Counted from the stretch's first letter, positions 27,529 to 36,177 are shown. The stretch is DNA of 64,000 nt from F1-60-MAGs149 sp037133755 (GCA_037133755.1 JBAXNN010000013.1:1-64000); one strand, 5' to 3'. Notes: generated by a model from the sequence alone, not told the origin. Translations and numbers: made by a program.

Positions 27529-29376
27529 ATGGATAGCCGCATGTGGATCGGAAAAGACGAGTACGAGGGCATTCCCTCCTCGCCGCGCAAGGATCTGTCG
27601 CCGCCGCCGCACTGGCGGCTCGAGACGGTGGCGGTCACGGAGCGCCCGCGCAGCCTCACGATCGGTGCTGACGGCCGCACGCTGGTCTTCATCCAAGACC
27701 GCCCCGACACCTCCGACGTCTGGATGATGACGCTCGATGACCCCACGCCGCGGCGGCTCACCACCGGCCGTGAGCCCGCGCCGTTTTGGGAGGACATCAC
27801 CCCGCAGCTCTCGCCCGATGGCTCGACCGTTGCGTACGGCGACGACGGGCATATCTGGCTCGTGCCGCTCGCCGGGGGCCCGCCGCGCAAGCTGGTCGAG
27901 GGCTCGTCGCCGGTCTGGATCGACGATGCGCGCCTCGTCATCTCTGTCGAGCGCGACGACCAGACCTCGCGCCTTGCCGTCGTCGATATCGCTGATCCGT
28001 TCCCGCGTCGGCTCACGGTCGAGTGCGCCGACCACGGCGACGAGTGGGGAGCCGCGGTCTCGCCCGATGGCCGCGAGATCGCCTACGTCTTCTGGGTGCG
28101 CAAGGACCTGCGCGAGAGCCAGATCTGCGTCGCCGACATCGAGACCGGTGCCGTGCGCACGATCAGCGCGCCGCCGGAGATGGCGGATCGCTTCCCGGCC
28201 TGGTCGCCCGACGGCGAGTGGATCGTGTTCGCCTCCGAACGCAGCGGCTGGTTTGAGCTGCACCTGATCCGCCCCGACGGGTCCGACGAGAAGCAGCTCA
28301 CGCATGACGCTGGCGACTTCTTCGGGCCGACGTGGAGTGCCGACGGCGACACGATCCTCGCCACTCGAGCGCGCCGCGGTCGCTTCGATCTCGTCACCGT
28401 CGACGTGCGCACGCACGCCGTCACGACCGTCGCGCACGGCGGTGCCTGGTCGAGCGCGTGCTGGACCGCCGACGGTGGCATCGTCGCGGAGTACACCGAC
28501 CAGTCCACGCCGTCCGAGTTTCGTGTGGTCTCGGCAGCGGGCGAGACGCACACGTTGCACGCCCCGGCACCGCTGGCGGTTCGCAACGCGCCGCACGCGC
28601 GGCCCGAGGAGATCACGTACCGCTCGTTCGACGGCACCGAGATCCACGGCTTCCTGTTCCGCCCGGCTGGCGCCAGCAAGGATGCGCCGGTGCCAGCGAT
28701 CGTCTATCCGCACGGCGGCCCCACGTCGTACTACGGCGACGAGTGGGATGGCCACGCGCAGTACTTCATCGACAAGGGCTACGCCTGGCTGGCGATCAAC
28801 TTCCGCGGCTCGACGTCGTACGGGCGCGCCTTCGAGCGCCTCAACCACGACGACTGGGGCGTCGGCGACACGAAGGACTGCCTCGCCGCCGCCGACTACC
28901 TCGCGGGGCTCGACTGGGTCGACGCCGATCGCCTCGGCATCTTCGGCGCGTCGTACGGCTCGTACATGTCGCTCTTGTCCGTCACCGACGATCCGCAGCA
29001 TCGCTTCAAGCTCGGCGTCTGCAAGTACGGCGACTGCGACATCCGATCGTCGTGGGCGCAGGGCGATCGCGAGGGCGTACAAGACCTCGAGCGCATGATG
29101 GGCCCGCCATCAGCGAACCGCGCGGCCTACGAAGCCGGCTCGCCGGTGCTGCGCTTGGCCAACATTGAGGCACCGCTCCTGATCGCCCACGGCGAGCAGG
29201 ACATCCGCGTGCACCCGAAGCAGTCCGAGGAGCTCGTTGCCGAACTGCGCCGCCTCGGCGGCAAGACCTTCGAGTACGTCACCTACACGACCGAGGGTCA
29301 CGGCCTCCTGCGCTTCGAGCCGCAGGTCGACTTCTACCGTCGCCTCGAGCGCTTCTTCGACTGGTATCTGATGTGA
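27529..29376 (+). CDS. S9-family (prolyl oligopeptidase-type) peptidase
   Basis: A 615-residue serine peptidase. Residues to about 350 form a WD40-like/TolB-type propeller with repeated SPDG and WSPDG motifs; the rest is an alpha/beta hydrolase. The nucleophile elbow is GIFGASYGSYMSLL, preceded by the oxyanion motif PHGGPTSYYGDEW; the Asp candidate is in HGEQDIRVHP and His in TTEGHGLLRFE. No signal peptide, so it is cytoplasmic. Closest in style to acylaminoacyl-peptidase/dipeptidyl-peptidase members. A bidirectional hairpin terminator follows. Confidence 0.93.
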   Translation: MDSRMWIGKDEYEGIPSSPRKDLSPPPHWRLETVAVTERPRSLTIGADGRTLVFIQDRPDTSDVWMMTLDDPTPRRLTTGREPAPFWEDITPQLSPDGSTVAYGDDGHIWLVPLAGGPPRKLVEGSSPVWIDDARLVISVERDDQTSRLAVVDIADPFPRRLTVECADHGDEWGAAVSPDGREIAYVFWVRKDLRESQICVADIETGAVRTISAPPEMADRFPAWSPDGEWIVFASERSGWFELHLIRPDGSDEKQLTHDAGDFFGPTWSADGDTILATRARRGRFDLVTVDVRTHAVTTVAHGGAWSSACWTADGGIVAEYTDQSTPSEFRVVSAAGETHTLHAPAPLAVRNAPHARPEEITYRSFDGTEIHGFLFRPAGASKDAPVPAIVYPHGGPTSYYGDEWDGHAQYFIDKGYAWLAINFRGSTSYGRAFERLNHDDWGVGDTKDCLAAADYLAGLDWVDADRLGIFGASYGSYMSLLSVTDDPQHRFKLGVCKYGDCDIRSSWAQGDREGVQDLERMMGPPSANRAAYEAGSPVLRLANIEAPLLIAHGEQDIRVHPKQSEELVAELRRLGGKTFEYVTYTTEGHGLLRFEPQVDFYRRLERFFDWYLM

Positions 29377-29379
29377 GAC

Positions 29380-29406
29380 CCGGGCGCGGACGTTCTCCGC
29401 GCCCGG
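29380..29406. terminator. Bidirectional terminator between convergent genes
   Basis: A perfect 11-base-pair GC stem (CCGGGCGCGGA with TCCGCGCCCGG) and a 5-base loop, between the stops of the S9 peptidase and the OsmC-family gene. Confidence 0.85.
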
Positions 29407-29410
29407 TTGA

Positions 29411-29989
29411 TCACGACTGCTCGATCGCCTCGCGTCGCAGGCGCTCCTCCGGCGTCTCGCCATCGAGGAAGAAGCGCTGCTCGTAGGCGACCTCGCCTGT
29501 CTGCTCGCGATGCCAGCGGACACGCAGTGGGATCTGGGCGAGGTGGAAGAGGCCGAGCTGCGGGCAGCGGCGGTCGGACTCCTCGGCGAGCTCCTTGATG
29601 CGCTCGTCGCTCTCGTCGGTGTCGAGCCAGAGGTCGTAGTTGACCTGCTCGAATTTCGGCTGGAGGTGCAGGTCGAAGAAGAAGCCGCGGATGTCGATCA
29701 GCGAGCGGATGCCGGTGCGCAGGTTGCGGTAGGCGAAGCCCTGGTCGCGCGCCACGACGGTGATGGTGATCGACGTGCACATGGAGAGCGCGGCCAGCTG
29801 GTAGTGGACGGGCGTCCAGCCGCGCGACTGGCCGATCAGGTCGGGCGGGTCGCCGATGTCGAAGCCCTTCGGCTCGTCGGCCATGATCGAGTGCTGGCCC
29901 TCCATGAAGGCCTCGACCAGCATCTGGTCGTGCGACTGCGTGGTGACATCGGTGATGCCGATGTACGCGGGGAATTCCTGCTCGCTCAT
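29411..29989 (-). CDS. OsmC-family protein
   Basis: A 192-residue protein with the OsmC/Ohr layout: a beta-rich N-terminal part, the segment GWTPVHYQLAALSMCTSITI with the first redox Cys on the central helix, and RRCPQLGLF carrying the second Cys. Members with both Cys reduce organic or lipid hydroperoxides. It is longer than standard Ohr (about 140) by extensions at both ends. Single gene between a terminator and the CocE gene. Confidence 0.82.
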   Translation of the reverse strand: MSEQEFPAYIGITDVTTQSHDQMLVEAFMEGQHSIMADEPKGFDIGDPPDLIGQSRGWTPVHYQLAALSMCTSITITVVARDQGFAYRNLRTGIRSLIDIRGFFFDLHLQPKFEQVNYDLWLDTDESDERIKELAEESDRRCPQLGLFHLAQIPLRVRWHREQTGEVAYEQRFFLDGETPEERLRREAIEQS

Positions 29990-30053
29990 GGTGTCTCCTC
30001 GACTGCGATGGCGCTAGCCTACTGCGCGCAGCGAGGCAATGCCAGCGACCGGG

Positions 30054-32081
30054 CTAGTTGTGGTCGCGCGGGAACACGTAGTCCCACGTGCGATCGAGCA
30101 GCGGCGCACCGTTCTCCTGCACCGTCAGCGTGCACGAGACGAGGTAGTCGGTCGCCGTGCAGCGCATCTCGCTGTAGGCGACGATGTCGACCGTCAGCTC
30201 GCCGTCGTCGTAGAGGCAGGTGTTCTCGACGATCACCTCGGCCGACAGCGGATCGTCGTCCTTGATGCGCATCGTCGTGACCGACGAGTCCTCCCAGACG
30301 ATCCCGTTCTCGTACTTCCACGCGCCGCCGATGTCCCAGTCGAAGACCGACTCCGTGATGCCCGTCGCCGGGTCGTAGGTGCGGGTGCGGCTGCCGCCCG
30401 AGCCTGGGCGGAGCATCTCGATCTCGGGGATCGGCGGCTCGAAGGGCGGGTCGAGCGGGCGCATGATCGCGTCGGCCGGGCTGATGGGGCGCTCGGGTAA
30501 AAGCAGTGACGAGGCGCCGGTGCGGATGCCGAGCGTGACCGGCGCGGGCGACGGCCACGCCCACGGCCAATAGCACGGCGAGATCGCGATGCGGAGGCGG
30601 TTGCCGGGCTGGAAGCGATGCGCGATCGAATCGAGGGGGACGTCGATCAGCATCTCCTCACCGGGCACGACGGCCTCCGGTCGGTCGTTACCGTGGCGGT
30701 GACAGAGATTGCGATGCCCGCGCGTGACGAGCAGCGACGAGCCATCGGGTGCGACCTCGCTGAGGCGCACCGACACCATCGCGGTCGGCTGGTCGGCGGT
30801 GATCGCCAGGCGCGCGGTGGCGTGGCCGAGGATCGCGAACGACGCGTCGAGCGGGTCGGAGGTGAAGCACAGGCTGAGAGCCTCTTCGCCACGTTGGTCG
30901 AGCGGCAGGTCGTCGGACTTGCCGTCGGCCGTCCACGAGCCGCCGTCGAGGCCAACGGTCTGCACGCTCTCGATCGGGAAGACCTGCTCCTCGCCGGGAT
31001 CGCCGCCCAGGGTGCCGTGGCCGAGGACGAGCTCGCGCGTCTCGAGGCGCGGCGACGGCCACGTCTCCTCGACGATCCAGCGGCCCGGGCGATCGGCCAG
31101 GCGCGGGGCGGGCTCGACCGGATCCTGCTCGTACGCGATCAGCATGGCGTCGCCATCGATGCCGCTATCGATGCCCTTGAGCCAGCGGTCGAACCAGCGC
31201 GTCTGCTCGGCCAGGATGCCGACGCGCGGCGACGGCGGGCCGTGGATCGGGTCGTTATGGCCCCACGGGCCGATGATCGCCTTGCGCGGCCCCTTGGCAC
31301 CGGCCAGCACCCGGAACGCCGAGTCGGTGTAGCCGTCGGTCCAGCCGGCCACGCAGAGGATCGGCGTGTCGATCTTGTCGAAGTCCTCGCAGGCCGAGCC
31401 GTGGCGCCAGTAGTTGTCCCGGTGCTGATGGGCCATCCAGTGCGCGATCCACGGCTCGAGGTTCATGCGCTCGAGCCACGCCTCACGCCAGCCCTCGCCA
31501 TAGATCGTGGGGACGGGTGGGCGCGCCTGCCAGCCCTGCATGCAGACGCTCCAGTGCAGCATGCACATCGCGTCGATCAGGCCGCCGCGGTAGTGGACGT
31601 CGTCGGTGTAGCGATCGTCGGTCGAGTAGCCCGACACAACAGCCTTCAGGGCGGGCGGCCGGCGGGCGGCGATCTGGAGTCCGTTGAAGCCCGTCCATGA
31701 GTACCCCGTCATGCCGACGGCGCCGGTGCACCACGGCTGCGCGGCGATCCACGCGATCGCGTCGACGCCATCCTGTGTCTCCCGCTCGGTGTACTCGTCG
31801 GGGCAGAGGCCGGTCGACTCGCCCGTGCCGCGGATGTCGATGCGAATGCCGGCGTAGCCCTCGCCCGCGAACCAGCGCATCTCCTGCTCGTCGCTCGCGA
31901 CGGTGCCGTCGGTGAGGCGGTATGGGCCGTACTCGATGACGGCCGGCACGGGATTCGTGTCGGCATCGACGGGCAGCCAGATCTTCGCGTGGAGCCGCGT
32001 GCCATCGGGCATGGGGATCCAGACCGGCGTGCGGACCTCGATCTCGTGGGGGAACTCGGTGCGGAGCTGGGCGTCAGTCAT
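30054..32081 (-). CDS. CocE/NonD-family (X-Pro dipeptidyl-peptidase S15-like) hydrolase
   Basis: A 675-residue serine hydrolase. The N-terminal catalytic domain opens with VWIPMPDGTRLHAKIWLP, has the nucleophile motif GMTGYSWTGF and the Asp/His region CVAGWTDGYTD and GPWGHNDPI. The C-terminal half is the jelly-roll domain of CocE and PepX (LRIAISPCYWPWAWP). It cleaves esters or amides; the substrate is unknown. It starts 3 bases after the Rieske gene, so the amidohydrolase, Rieske protein and this enzyme form one operon, unlike the usual single-gene setting of CocE relatives. Confidence 0.9.
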   Translation of the reverse strand: MTDAQLRTEFPHEIEVRTPVWIPMPDGTRLHAKIWLPVDADTNPVPAVIEYGPYRLTDGTVASDEQEMRWFAGEGYAGIRIDIRGTGESTGLCPDEYTERETQDGVDAIAWIAAQPWCTGAVGMTGYSWTGFNGLQIAARRPPALKAVVSGYSTDDRYTDDVHYRGGLIDAMCMLHWSVCMQGWQARPPVPTIYGEGWREAWLERMNLEPWIAHWMAHQHRDNYWRHGSACEDFDKIDTPILCVAGWTDGYTDSAFRVLAGAKGPRKAIIGPWGHNDPIHGPPSPRVGILAEQTRWFDRWLKGIDSGIDGDAMLIAYEQDPVEPAPRLADRPGRWIVEETWPSPRLETRELVLGHGTLGGDPGEEQVFPIESVQTVGLDGGSWTADGKSDDLPLDQRGEEALSLCFTSDPLDASFAILGHATARLAITADQPTAMVSVRLSEVAPDGSSLLVTRGHRNLCHRHGNDRPEAVVPGEEMLIDVPLDSIAHRFQPGNRLRIAISPCYWPWAWPSPAPVTLGIRTGASSLLLPERPISPADAIMRPLDPPFEPPIPEIEMLRPGSGGSRTRTYDPATGITESVFDWDIGGAWKYENGIVWEDSSVTTMRIKDDDPLSAEVIVENTCLYDDGELTVDIVAYSEMRCTATDYLVSCTLTVQENGAPLLDRTWDYVFPRDHN

Positions 32082-32084
32082 GCG

Positions 32085-32441
32085 CTAGGCCTGCACGAGG
32101 ACGCGGCCGTGTTCGACGCGTACAGGGTAGATGGCTACGCGGAAATTCTCGTCCTCGGGGCAGACGCCGGTCGAGGCGTCGAATTCCCAGCCGTGCCACG
32201 GGCAGACGACGACCGTGCGATCGACGAGGTGGTAATGGCCGCCGGGCTCGCCCTCGATGCGCTGCTCGACGGTGCCGAGGCAGAGCTTGGCGCCCGAGTG
32301 GGGGCAGCGATTGCGGATGGCGATCAGGTCGTTCGTGCGGGGGTCGCGCATGACGCCGATCTCGCGGCCCTCGATGCGGGCGATCGCAGGCGCACCGGGC
32401 GTCACCTCGGCCTCGGCGGCGATGTCGTGCCACTCGCTCAT
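32085..32441 (-). CDS. Rieske [2Fe-2S] ferredoxin
   Basis: A 118-residue Rieske domain protein. Cluster ligands are in CPHSGAKL and CPWHGWEFD, about 40 residues apart, with an insert (LGTVEQRIEGEPGG) between them. Soluble Rieske ferredoxins of this size usually pass electrons to ring-hydroxylating oxygenases. No oxygenase or reductase gene is adjacent, so its partner is unknown. It overlaps the amidohydrolase gene by four bases. Confidence 0.92.
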   Translation of the reverse strand: MSEWHDIAAEAEVTPGAPAIARIEGREIGVMRDPRTNDLIAIRNRCPHSGAKLCLGTVEQRIEGEPGGHYHLVDRTVVVCPWHGWEFDASTGVCPEDENFRVAIYPVRVEHGRVLVQA

Positions 32442-33517
32442 CGCGTCACCGGCAGGTCGAGGCGGCTCCCGTAGAAGTTGACCGCGTTGTCGTGCATCAC
32501 GCCCTGACGCCACGCCTCGGGCAGGCGGTTGGCAAGCCACTTGGGCTCGTCGCCGTCCCAGTGCGGGTAGTCGGACGAGTAGCAGAGGATGTCGGGCGCG
32601 CCGACGGCGGCGAGCATCTGCCAGAGCAGCTCGTCGTTGCCATCCGTGTGCTCGAGTGGCTGGGTGGCAAAGCGGATGTGGCGCTTCATCGTCTCGCTCG
32701 GCGGCTCGTCGAGCCACGGCGTGTCGTCGCGCAGGCCGCGCCAGTTGGTGTCGTTGCGCCAGAGCATGCCCGGCAGCCACGCGATGCCGCCTTCGATCAG
32801 CAGCACCTTGAGGTCGGGGATGCGGCGGAACGTCCCGTGCGTGAGCAGCGAGAACAGGTGGCCCATGATCGAGCAGGCCGAGCCCGTGGTGTGCCACTCG
32901 ATGTAGAACGTCGGCGCACCGGCACCGGTCGGCTGGTGGGCCAGGCCCATGCCCTCCATGCCCGAGTGGATCGCGACGGCGAGGCCGTTGGCGGCGGCTG
33001 CCTCGAGGATCGGCAGGTACTTCGGATCGCCGTAGGGCCGCTCGCTGCCACCCGCCAGCAGGACCTGGACGAAGCGGCGGTCGCTCGCACAGCGCTCGAT
33101 CTCGGCGACGGCGGCGACAGGATCTTGCGACGGCACGATGATCGAACCGCGGAAGCGGTCGTCGACGGGGAACCAGTCTTCGCGGAACCAGTCGTTGTGG
33201 GCACGCGCGAGGGCGGCAGCGCGGTAGGTGTTCTGCATCAGGCCGACACTGAGAGCGTCATCGGCCGTGAGGATGCCGATGTCTGCACCCTGGTTGTCGA
33301 GGACCTCTTGTGCGACAACCACGGGGTTGCCACCGGGCATACCGTTCTCGTCGACGGCGAGGTCGCCGCGGAACCACGTCGAGGGGTTCGACCACGGATA
33401 GCTGGGCAGCCCCAACAAGTACGCCTGGTTGCGGTACCACTCGCGCTCAGGCTCGTCGATGTACTTGAGGATCTCCTCGGGGTGCGTGATCTGCACGTGG
33501 ACATCGCAGTCGATCAT
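32438..33517 (-). CDS. Amidohydrolase-2 family protein (ACMSD-like TIM barrel)
   Basis: A 359-residue metal-dependent barrel enzyme. The N-terminal metal motif is the DxH form (IDCDVHVQ); other ligands are His in AIHSGMEG and Asp in CYSSDYPHWD. The family includes ACMSD-type decarboxylases and hydrolases in aromatic breakdown; segments such as MGHLFSLLTHGTFRRIPDLKV are typical of actinobacterial members. GGGAGG precedes the ATG. First gene of the amidohydrolase-Rieske-CocE operon, with a palindromic operator candidate just upstream. Confidence 0.88.
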   Translation of the reverse strand: MIDCDVHVQITHPEEILKYIDEPEREWYRNQAYLLGLPSYPWSNPSTWFRGDLAVDENGMPGGNPVVVAQEVLDNQGADIGILTADDALSVGLMQNTYRAAALARAHNDWFREDWFPVDDRFRGSIIVPSQDPVAAVAEIERCASDRRFVQVLLAGGSERPYGDPKYLPILEAAAANGLAVAIHSGMEGMGLAHQPTGAGAPTFYIEWHTTGSACSIMGHLFSLLTHGTFRRIPDLKVLLIEGGIAWLPGMLWRNDTNWRGLRDDTPWLDEPPSETMKRHIRFATQPLEHTDGNDELLWQMLAAVGAPDILCYSSDYPHWDGDEPKWLANRLPEAWRQGVMHDNAVNFYGSRLDLPVTR

Positions 33518-33569
33518 GGGGGGCCTCCCTGCCGTGACGACCTCAGAATAGAGAGTGCGTTGGCACTCT

Positions 33570-33587
33570 TGACTGATCAAACAGTCA
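33570..33587. promoter_or_regulatory. Palindromic site upstream of the amidohydrolase operon
   Basis: TGACTG and CAGTCA arms around a 6-base spacer overlap the stop codon of the cytochrome b gene and lie about 53 bases upstream of the amidohydrolase start. A second short repeat, AGAGTGC/GCACTCT (33552-33569), abuts it. The first resembles TetR-type operators. The second could be a weak terminator of the gene before. Confidence 0.45.
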
Positions 33588-34268
33588 GGACGTGCGGTCG
33601 GGCGTCTGCGCCTCGACCTCAGCGACCCAGCGGCCGTGATTGGCGCGTGCCCACTCGCGATCGACGGTGCCATCGATCATCCCGCTCATGGAGGCGCGCG
33701 TCGTGCGATTGAACAGCGCCAGGTAGAGATGCCCGCACGTGAGCGCCACGATCAGGATCGTCGCGATGTCGTGCACGTCGACCGTGCCACCGAAGCGGAA
33801 CGCCGTGTTCTGCTCGCCGAGCCAGAGCAGGATGCCGGTGAAGGTGAGCACGATCAGCAAGCCGATCGTGATCGCGGTATTGAGCTTCTGCCCCGCGTTG
33901 AGCCAGCCCTGCTCGGGTGCGCCGTCATGGCTGACGATGCGCCGCGGACCACCCTTGAGCCACTCGCGGTCGGCGCGGTCGAGCGTATCGACCTCCTTGG
34001 CGAAGGCCGAGACGTCACGGGGACGCAGGATCAGGATGCCGACGAAGGCGACGCCGAGCGCGATCGCGAACCAGAGGTGCCATTGCTTGGCAAGCGGGCG
34101 GTTCATGATCTCCGCGAGCGCCGGCGACCATAGGCACAGGCCGGTCCAGAGCATCCCGAAGAACGTCACTGCGAGGATGAGGTGCAGCAGGCGCTGCGCG
34201 CCGGTGAAGCGGCGGATGCGCGGATAGGCCGGCGCGGTCGCCGTCGGCAGGGGGCTAGTGGTAGACAT
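33585..34268 (-). CDS. Cytochrome b, formate-dehydrogenase-gamma-like
   Basis: A 227-residue membrane cytochrome b with four helices. Candidate heme ligands are His in GAQRLLHLIL, WHLWFA, VDVHDIATI and CGHLYLAL. The tail LFNRTTRASMSGMIDGTVDREWA is characteristic of the gamma subunit of membrane formate dehydrogenases. No formate dehydrogenase genes are present; instead it overlaps by 14 bases the gene for a sulfite-oxidase-fold molybdoenzyme and should be its electron partner. The ATG at 34268 was chosen for this overlap and the start MSTTSPL. Confidence 0.85.
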   Translation of the reverse strand: MSTTSPLPTATAPAYPRIRRFTGAQRLLHLILAVTFFGMLWTGLCLWSPALAEIMNRPLAKQWHLWFAIALGVAFVGILILRPRDVSAFAKEVDTLDRADREWLKGGPRRIVSHDGAPEQGWLNAGQKLNTAITIGLLIVLTFTGILLWLGEQNTAFRFGGTVDVHDIATILIVALTCGHLYLALFNRTTRASMSGMIDGTVDREWARANHGRWVAEVEAQTPDRTS

Positions 34269-34977
34269 CGTCGCCCACCCAGGCGTCGGCGTCGTAGCCA
34301 CGCGTCTCCCAGTAGCCCCGCGTCGGCTCCTTCTCGAACGTGATCTTGCTGAGCCACTTGACGCCCTTGTAGCCGTACATCTGCGGGATCACGAGGCGCA
34401 TCGGCGCGCCGTGGACGCGCTGCAGCGGTACGCCGTCCATCTCGGTGGCGAGCAGCACGTCCTTCAGCTTGAACTGCTCCATCGTCAACTGATCGAAGTA
34501 CGGCTCCTCGAGCGACTGGAAGTTGACGTGCTTGGCCGTGGTCTTGGGCTTGACGAGGTCGAACAGCGTGGCGGGCGTGATGCCCTTCCAGTGCACCTTC
34601 TCGACGCTCCAGCCGGTGACGCAGTGGAAGTCGCTGATGCTCGTCACCATCGGCGTCTCCTGCACGGCGCTCCACGTCAGCGTGACGGGGTTCTCGACCT
34701 CGCCATCGACCGTGAGGGTGTACGTGGCCGGGTCGAACGTCGGCATCGGATCCTGCACGTTGTAGATGCGCCAGCCGCCGGTTGGGACGATGCCCTCGAC
34801 GCCGGGGACGACGTTGCCGGCACTCGCAATCATGTTGCCGACACCCATGCCGCCCATCTTCGAGATGAGGCCGACCCCGATCGCACCCGCGGCGATCGTG
34901 CCGAGAAACGCAGCACGTCCGAGGGGGAGGCGATCCTTCGGTGTCTCGGTCGGGTGCTGGGGGGCGTTCTGGTCCAT
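34255..34977 (-). CDS. Membrane-anchored molybdopterin oxidoreductase, sulfite-oxidase fold
   Basis: A 240-residue protein with the sulfite oxidase/YedY-type Mo-pterin domain. The Mo-coordinating Cys is in SDFHCVTGWSVEKVHWKG, and VHGAPMRLVIPQMYGYKGVKW is the conserved substrate-side segment. A hydrophobic N-terminal segment (about residues 22-42) follows a single Arg, not a twin Arg, so Tat export is not clearly signalled. With the cytochrome b gene it makes a two-gene unit analogous to, but not the same as, MsrPQ. The substrate (sulfite, methionine sulfoxide or another oxide) is open. Two CACAC/GTGTG palindromes lie upstream. Confidence 0.88.
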   Translation of the reverse strand: MDQNAPQHPTETPKDRLPLGRAAFLGTIAAGAIGVGLISKMGGMGVGNMIASAGNVVPGVEGIVPTGGWRIYNVQDPMPTFDPATYTLTVDGEVENPVTLTWSAVQETPMVTSISDFHCVTGWSVEKVHWKGITPATLFDLVKPKTTAKHVNFQSLEEPYFDQLTMEQFKLKDVLLATEMDGVPLQRVHGAPMRLVIPQMYGYKGVKWLSKITFEKEPTRGYWETRGYDADAWVGDDVYH

Positions 34978-35028
34978 GGACGGATTGTGCCGGACTTCCC
35001 TGACAACCCTGTTGATTGACGGAAACCG

Positions 35029-35063
35029 CACACTTGTGTGAGGCGGCTTGCACACGTGTGCAA
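35029..35063. promoter_or_regulatory. Twin palindromes upstream of the molybdoenzyme operon
   Basis: CACACTTGTGTG (35029-35040) and the 16-base palindrome TTGCACACGTGTGCAA (35048-35063) share CACAC/GTGTG half-sites. Their centres are 21 bases apart, two helical turns, suggesting two dimers of one regulator bound on the same face of the DNA. Confidence 0.6.
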
Positions 35064-35080
35064 CGAACGGGAAACGCTGT

Positions 35081-35114
35081 GTGCTGGTGCGCCAGTTACC
35101 CGGCGCACCAGCAC
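35081..35114 (-). terminator. Terminator of the PLDc_N/SHOCT gene
   Basis: A perfect 13-base-pair stem, GTGCTGGTGCGCC with GGCGCACCAGCAC, and an 8-base loop, starting 12 bases past the stop codon. Confidence 0.85.
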
Positions 35115-35126
35115 GTCAGTGCATCG

Positions 35127-35507
35127 TTAGGACAGCGCCTTCTTCTTGAGCGTGTCGTACTCGTCCTGCGTGATCGCGCCGGAATCGAGGAGCGACTTCG
35201 CGTGGGCGATCTCGGCGGCAGAGCCCCCGGCGACTTCCTTCACGTGATCGTCGAACTGCTTCTGCGCGGTGGCGACAGCCTTCTGGTTGCGCTCGGCCAT
35301 GCCGTGCCCGTTGACGAGCAGGTAGATCAGCACGCCGAAGATGTTCGTCGCGAACAGCAGGATGATCCAGAGGACCTTCTTGCCACCACCGATGTCATGA
35401 CGGCGGAACAGGTCGCTGAACACCGTGATCAGCAGCCAGAACCAGATGATGAAGCCGAAGATGAGCAGCAGCTGCCAGAGCAGGTGCGCGATGGGATAGT
35501 CGGTCAT
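35127..35507 (-). CDS. Small membrane protein with PLDc_N and SHOCT domains
   Basis: A 126-residue protein. Two membrane helices (about residues 8-30 and 43-66) form a PLDc_N-like domain with the linking FSDLFRRHDIGGGKKVLW. A helical region follows, and the C-terminal SHOCT motif reads AKSLLDSGAITQDEYDTLKKK. SHOCT tails are thought to mediate oligomerisation. The function is unknown; family members are common in actinobacteria. The 100-base gap upstream holds TACGGAT-T-ATCCGTA (35563-35577), a possible operator. Confidence 0.85.
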   Translation of the reverse strand: MTDYPIAHLLWQLLLIFGFIIWFWLLITVFSDLFRRHDIGGGKKVLWIILLFATNIFGVLIYLLVNGHGMAERNQKAVATAQKQFDDHVKEVAGGSAAEIAHAKSLLDSGAITQDEYDTLKKKALS

Positions 35508-35607
35508 AGAAACTCCTGTAGAGGTACGTCGTCAGTGTACGCACCCCGGCGCGGTTCCCCTCTACGGATTATCCGTATCGTGGATCCTGATACATCCGTG
35601 ATCGTGG

Positions 35608-36177
35608 CTAGATCAGCTCGTCACCCGTGAGGTAGCGCGGCTCGGCGAAGACGCGGCGCACCATCGGCTCGAAGAACTCGGCCGGCAGGCTCTCGAAGTT
35701 CGGGTCGAAGCAGTTCTGGTCGTACTTGGCGCAGAACTCGGCGCAGGCGTCGAACCACGGGCTGTCTTTGAAGCGATCGCGCGCGTTGCGATCGCCACCG
35801 GAATGGTGCGCGTAGTAGTACGACTGGAAAACCCCGTGATGCTTGACGATCCAGACGATCTCGGGCCGGCAGTACGGGCGCAGCACGGCACCCATGAACT
35901 CCCCGTGGGTGATGGGCGCGAGTTCGTCGCCGATGTCGTGGAGCAGCGCGGCGACGATGTACTCCTCGTCGCGCCCGTCGTTGTACGCGTGCGTGGCCGA
36001 CTGGAGCGAGTGCTCGTAGCGCGTTACCTGGTAGCCGGCAAACGAGTGGCGCAGCCCCTCGAGCGCGGCCATCAGACGGTCGGGGAGCGTCTGCATGTGC
36101 TCCTCGCCGAGCCGATCGAGGAGCGCGTAGTCCTCGGCCGTGCCGTCTTCCATACGGATGAATGCGACTGTCTCCAT
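35608..36177 (-). CDS. HD-domain protein, possible PhnZ/MIOX-like diiron oxygenase
   Basis: A 189-residue HD-fold protein. Metal-ligand candidates run in HD-oxygenase order: His56 in YEHSLQSATHA, His80-Asp81 in ALLHDIGDE, His91 in ITHGEFMG, His113/114 in VKHHG and a late Asp in AKYDQN. The HxxQS/TA plus LLHDIGD pattern recalls PhnZ and myo-inositol oxygenase, mixed-valent diiron enzymes, more than nucleotide phosphohydrolases. Not marked as a certain oxygenase because a phosphohydrolase cannot be excluded. GGGAGGA precedes the ATG. Monocistronic. Confidence 0.75.
   Translation of the reverse strand: METVAFIRMEDGTAEDYALLDRLGEEHMQTLPDRLMAALEGLRHSFAGYQVTRYEHSLQSATHAYNDGRDEEYIVAALLHDIGDELAPITHGEFMGAVLRPYCRPEIVWIVKHHGVFQSYYYAHHSGGDRNARDRFKDSPWFDACAEFCAKYDQNCFDPNFESLPAEFFEPMVRRVFAEPRYLTGDELI

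Noticed and set aside
34255..34977. Twin-arginine signal on the molybdoenzyme
   Set aside because: Only one Arg precedes the hydrophobic stretch, so a membrane anchor is the safer call.
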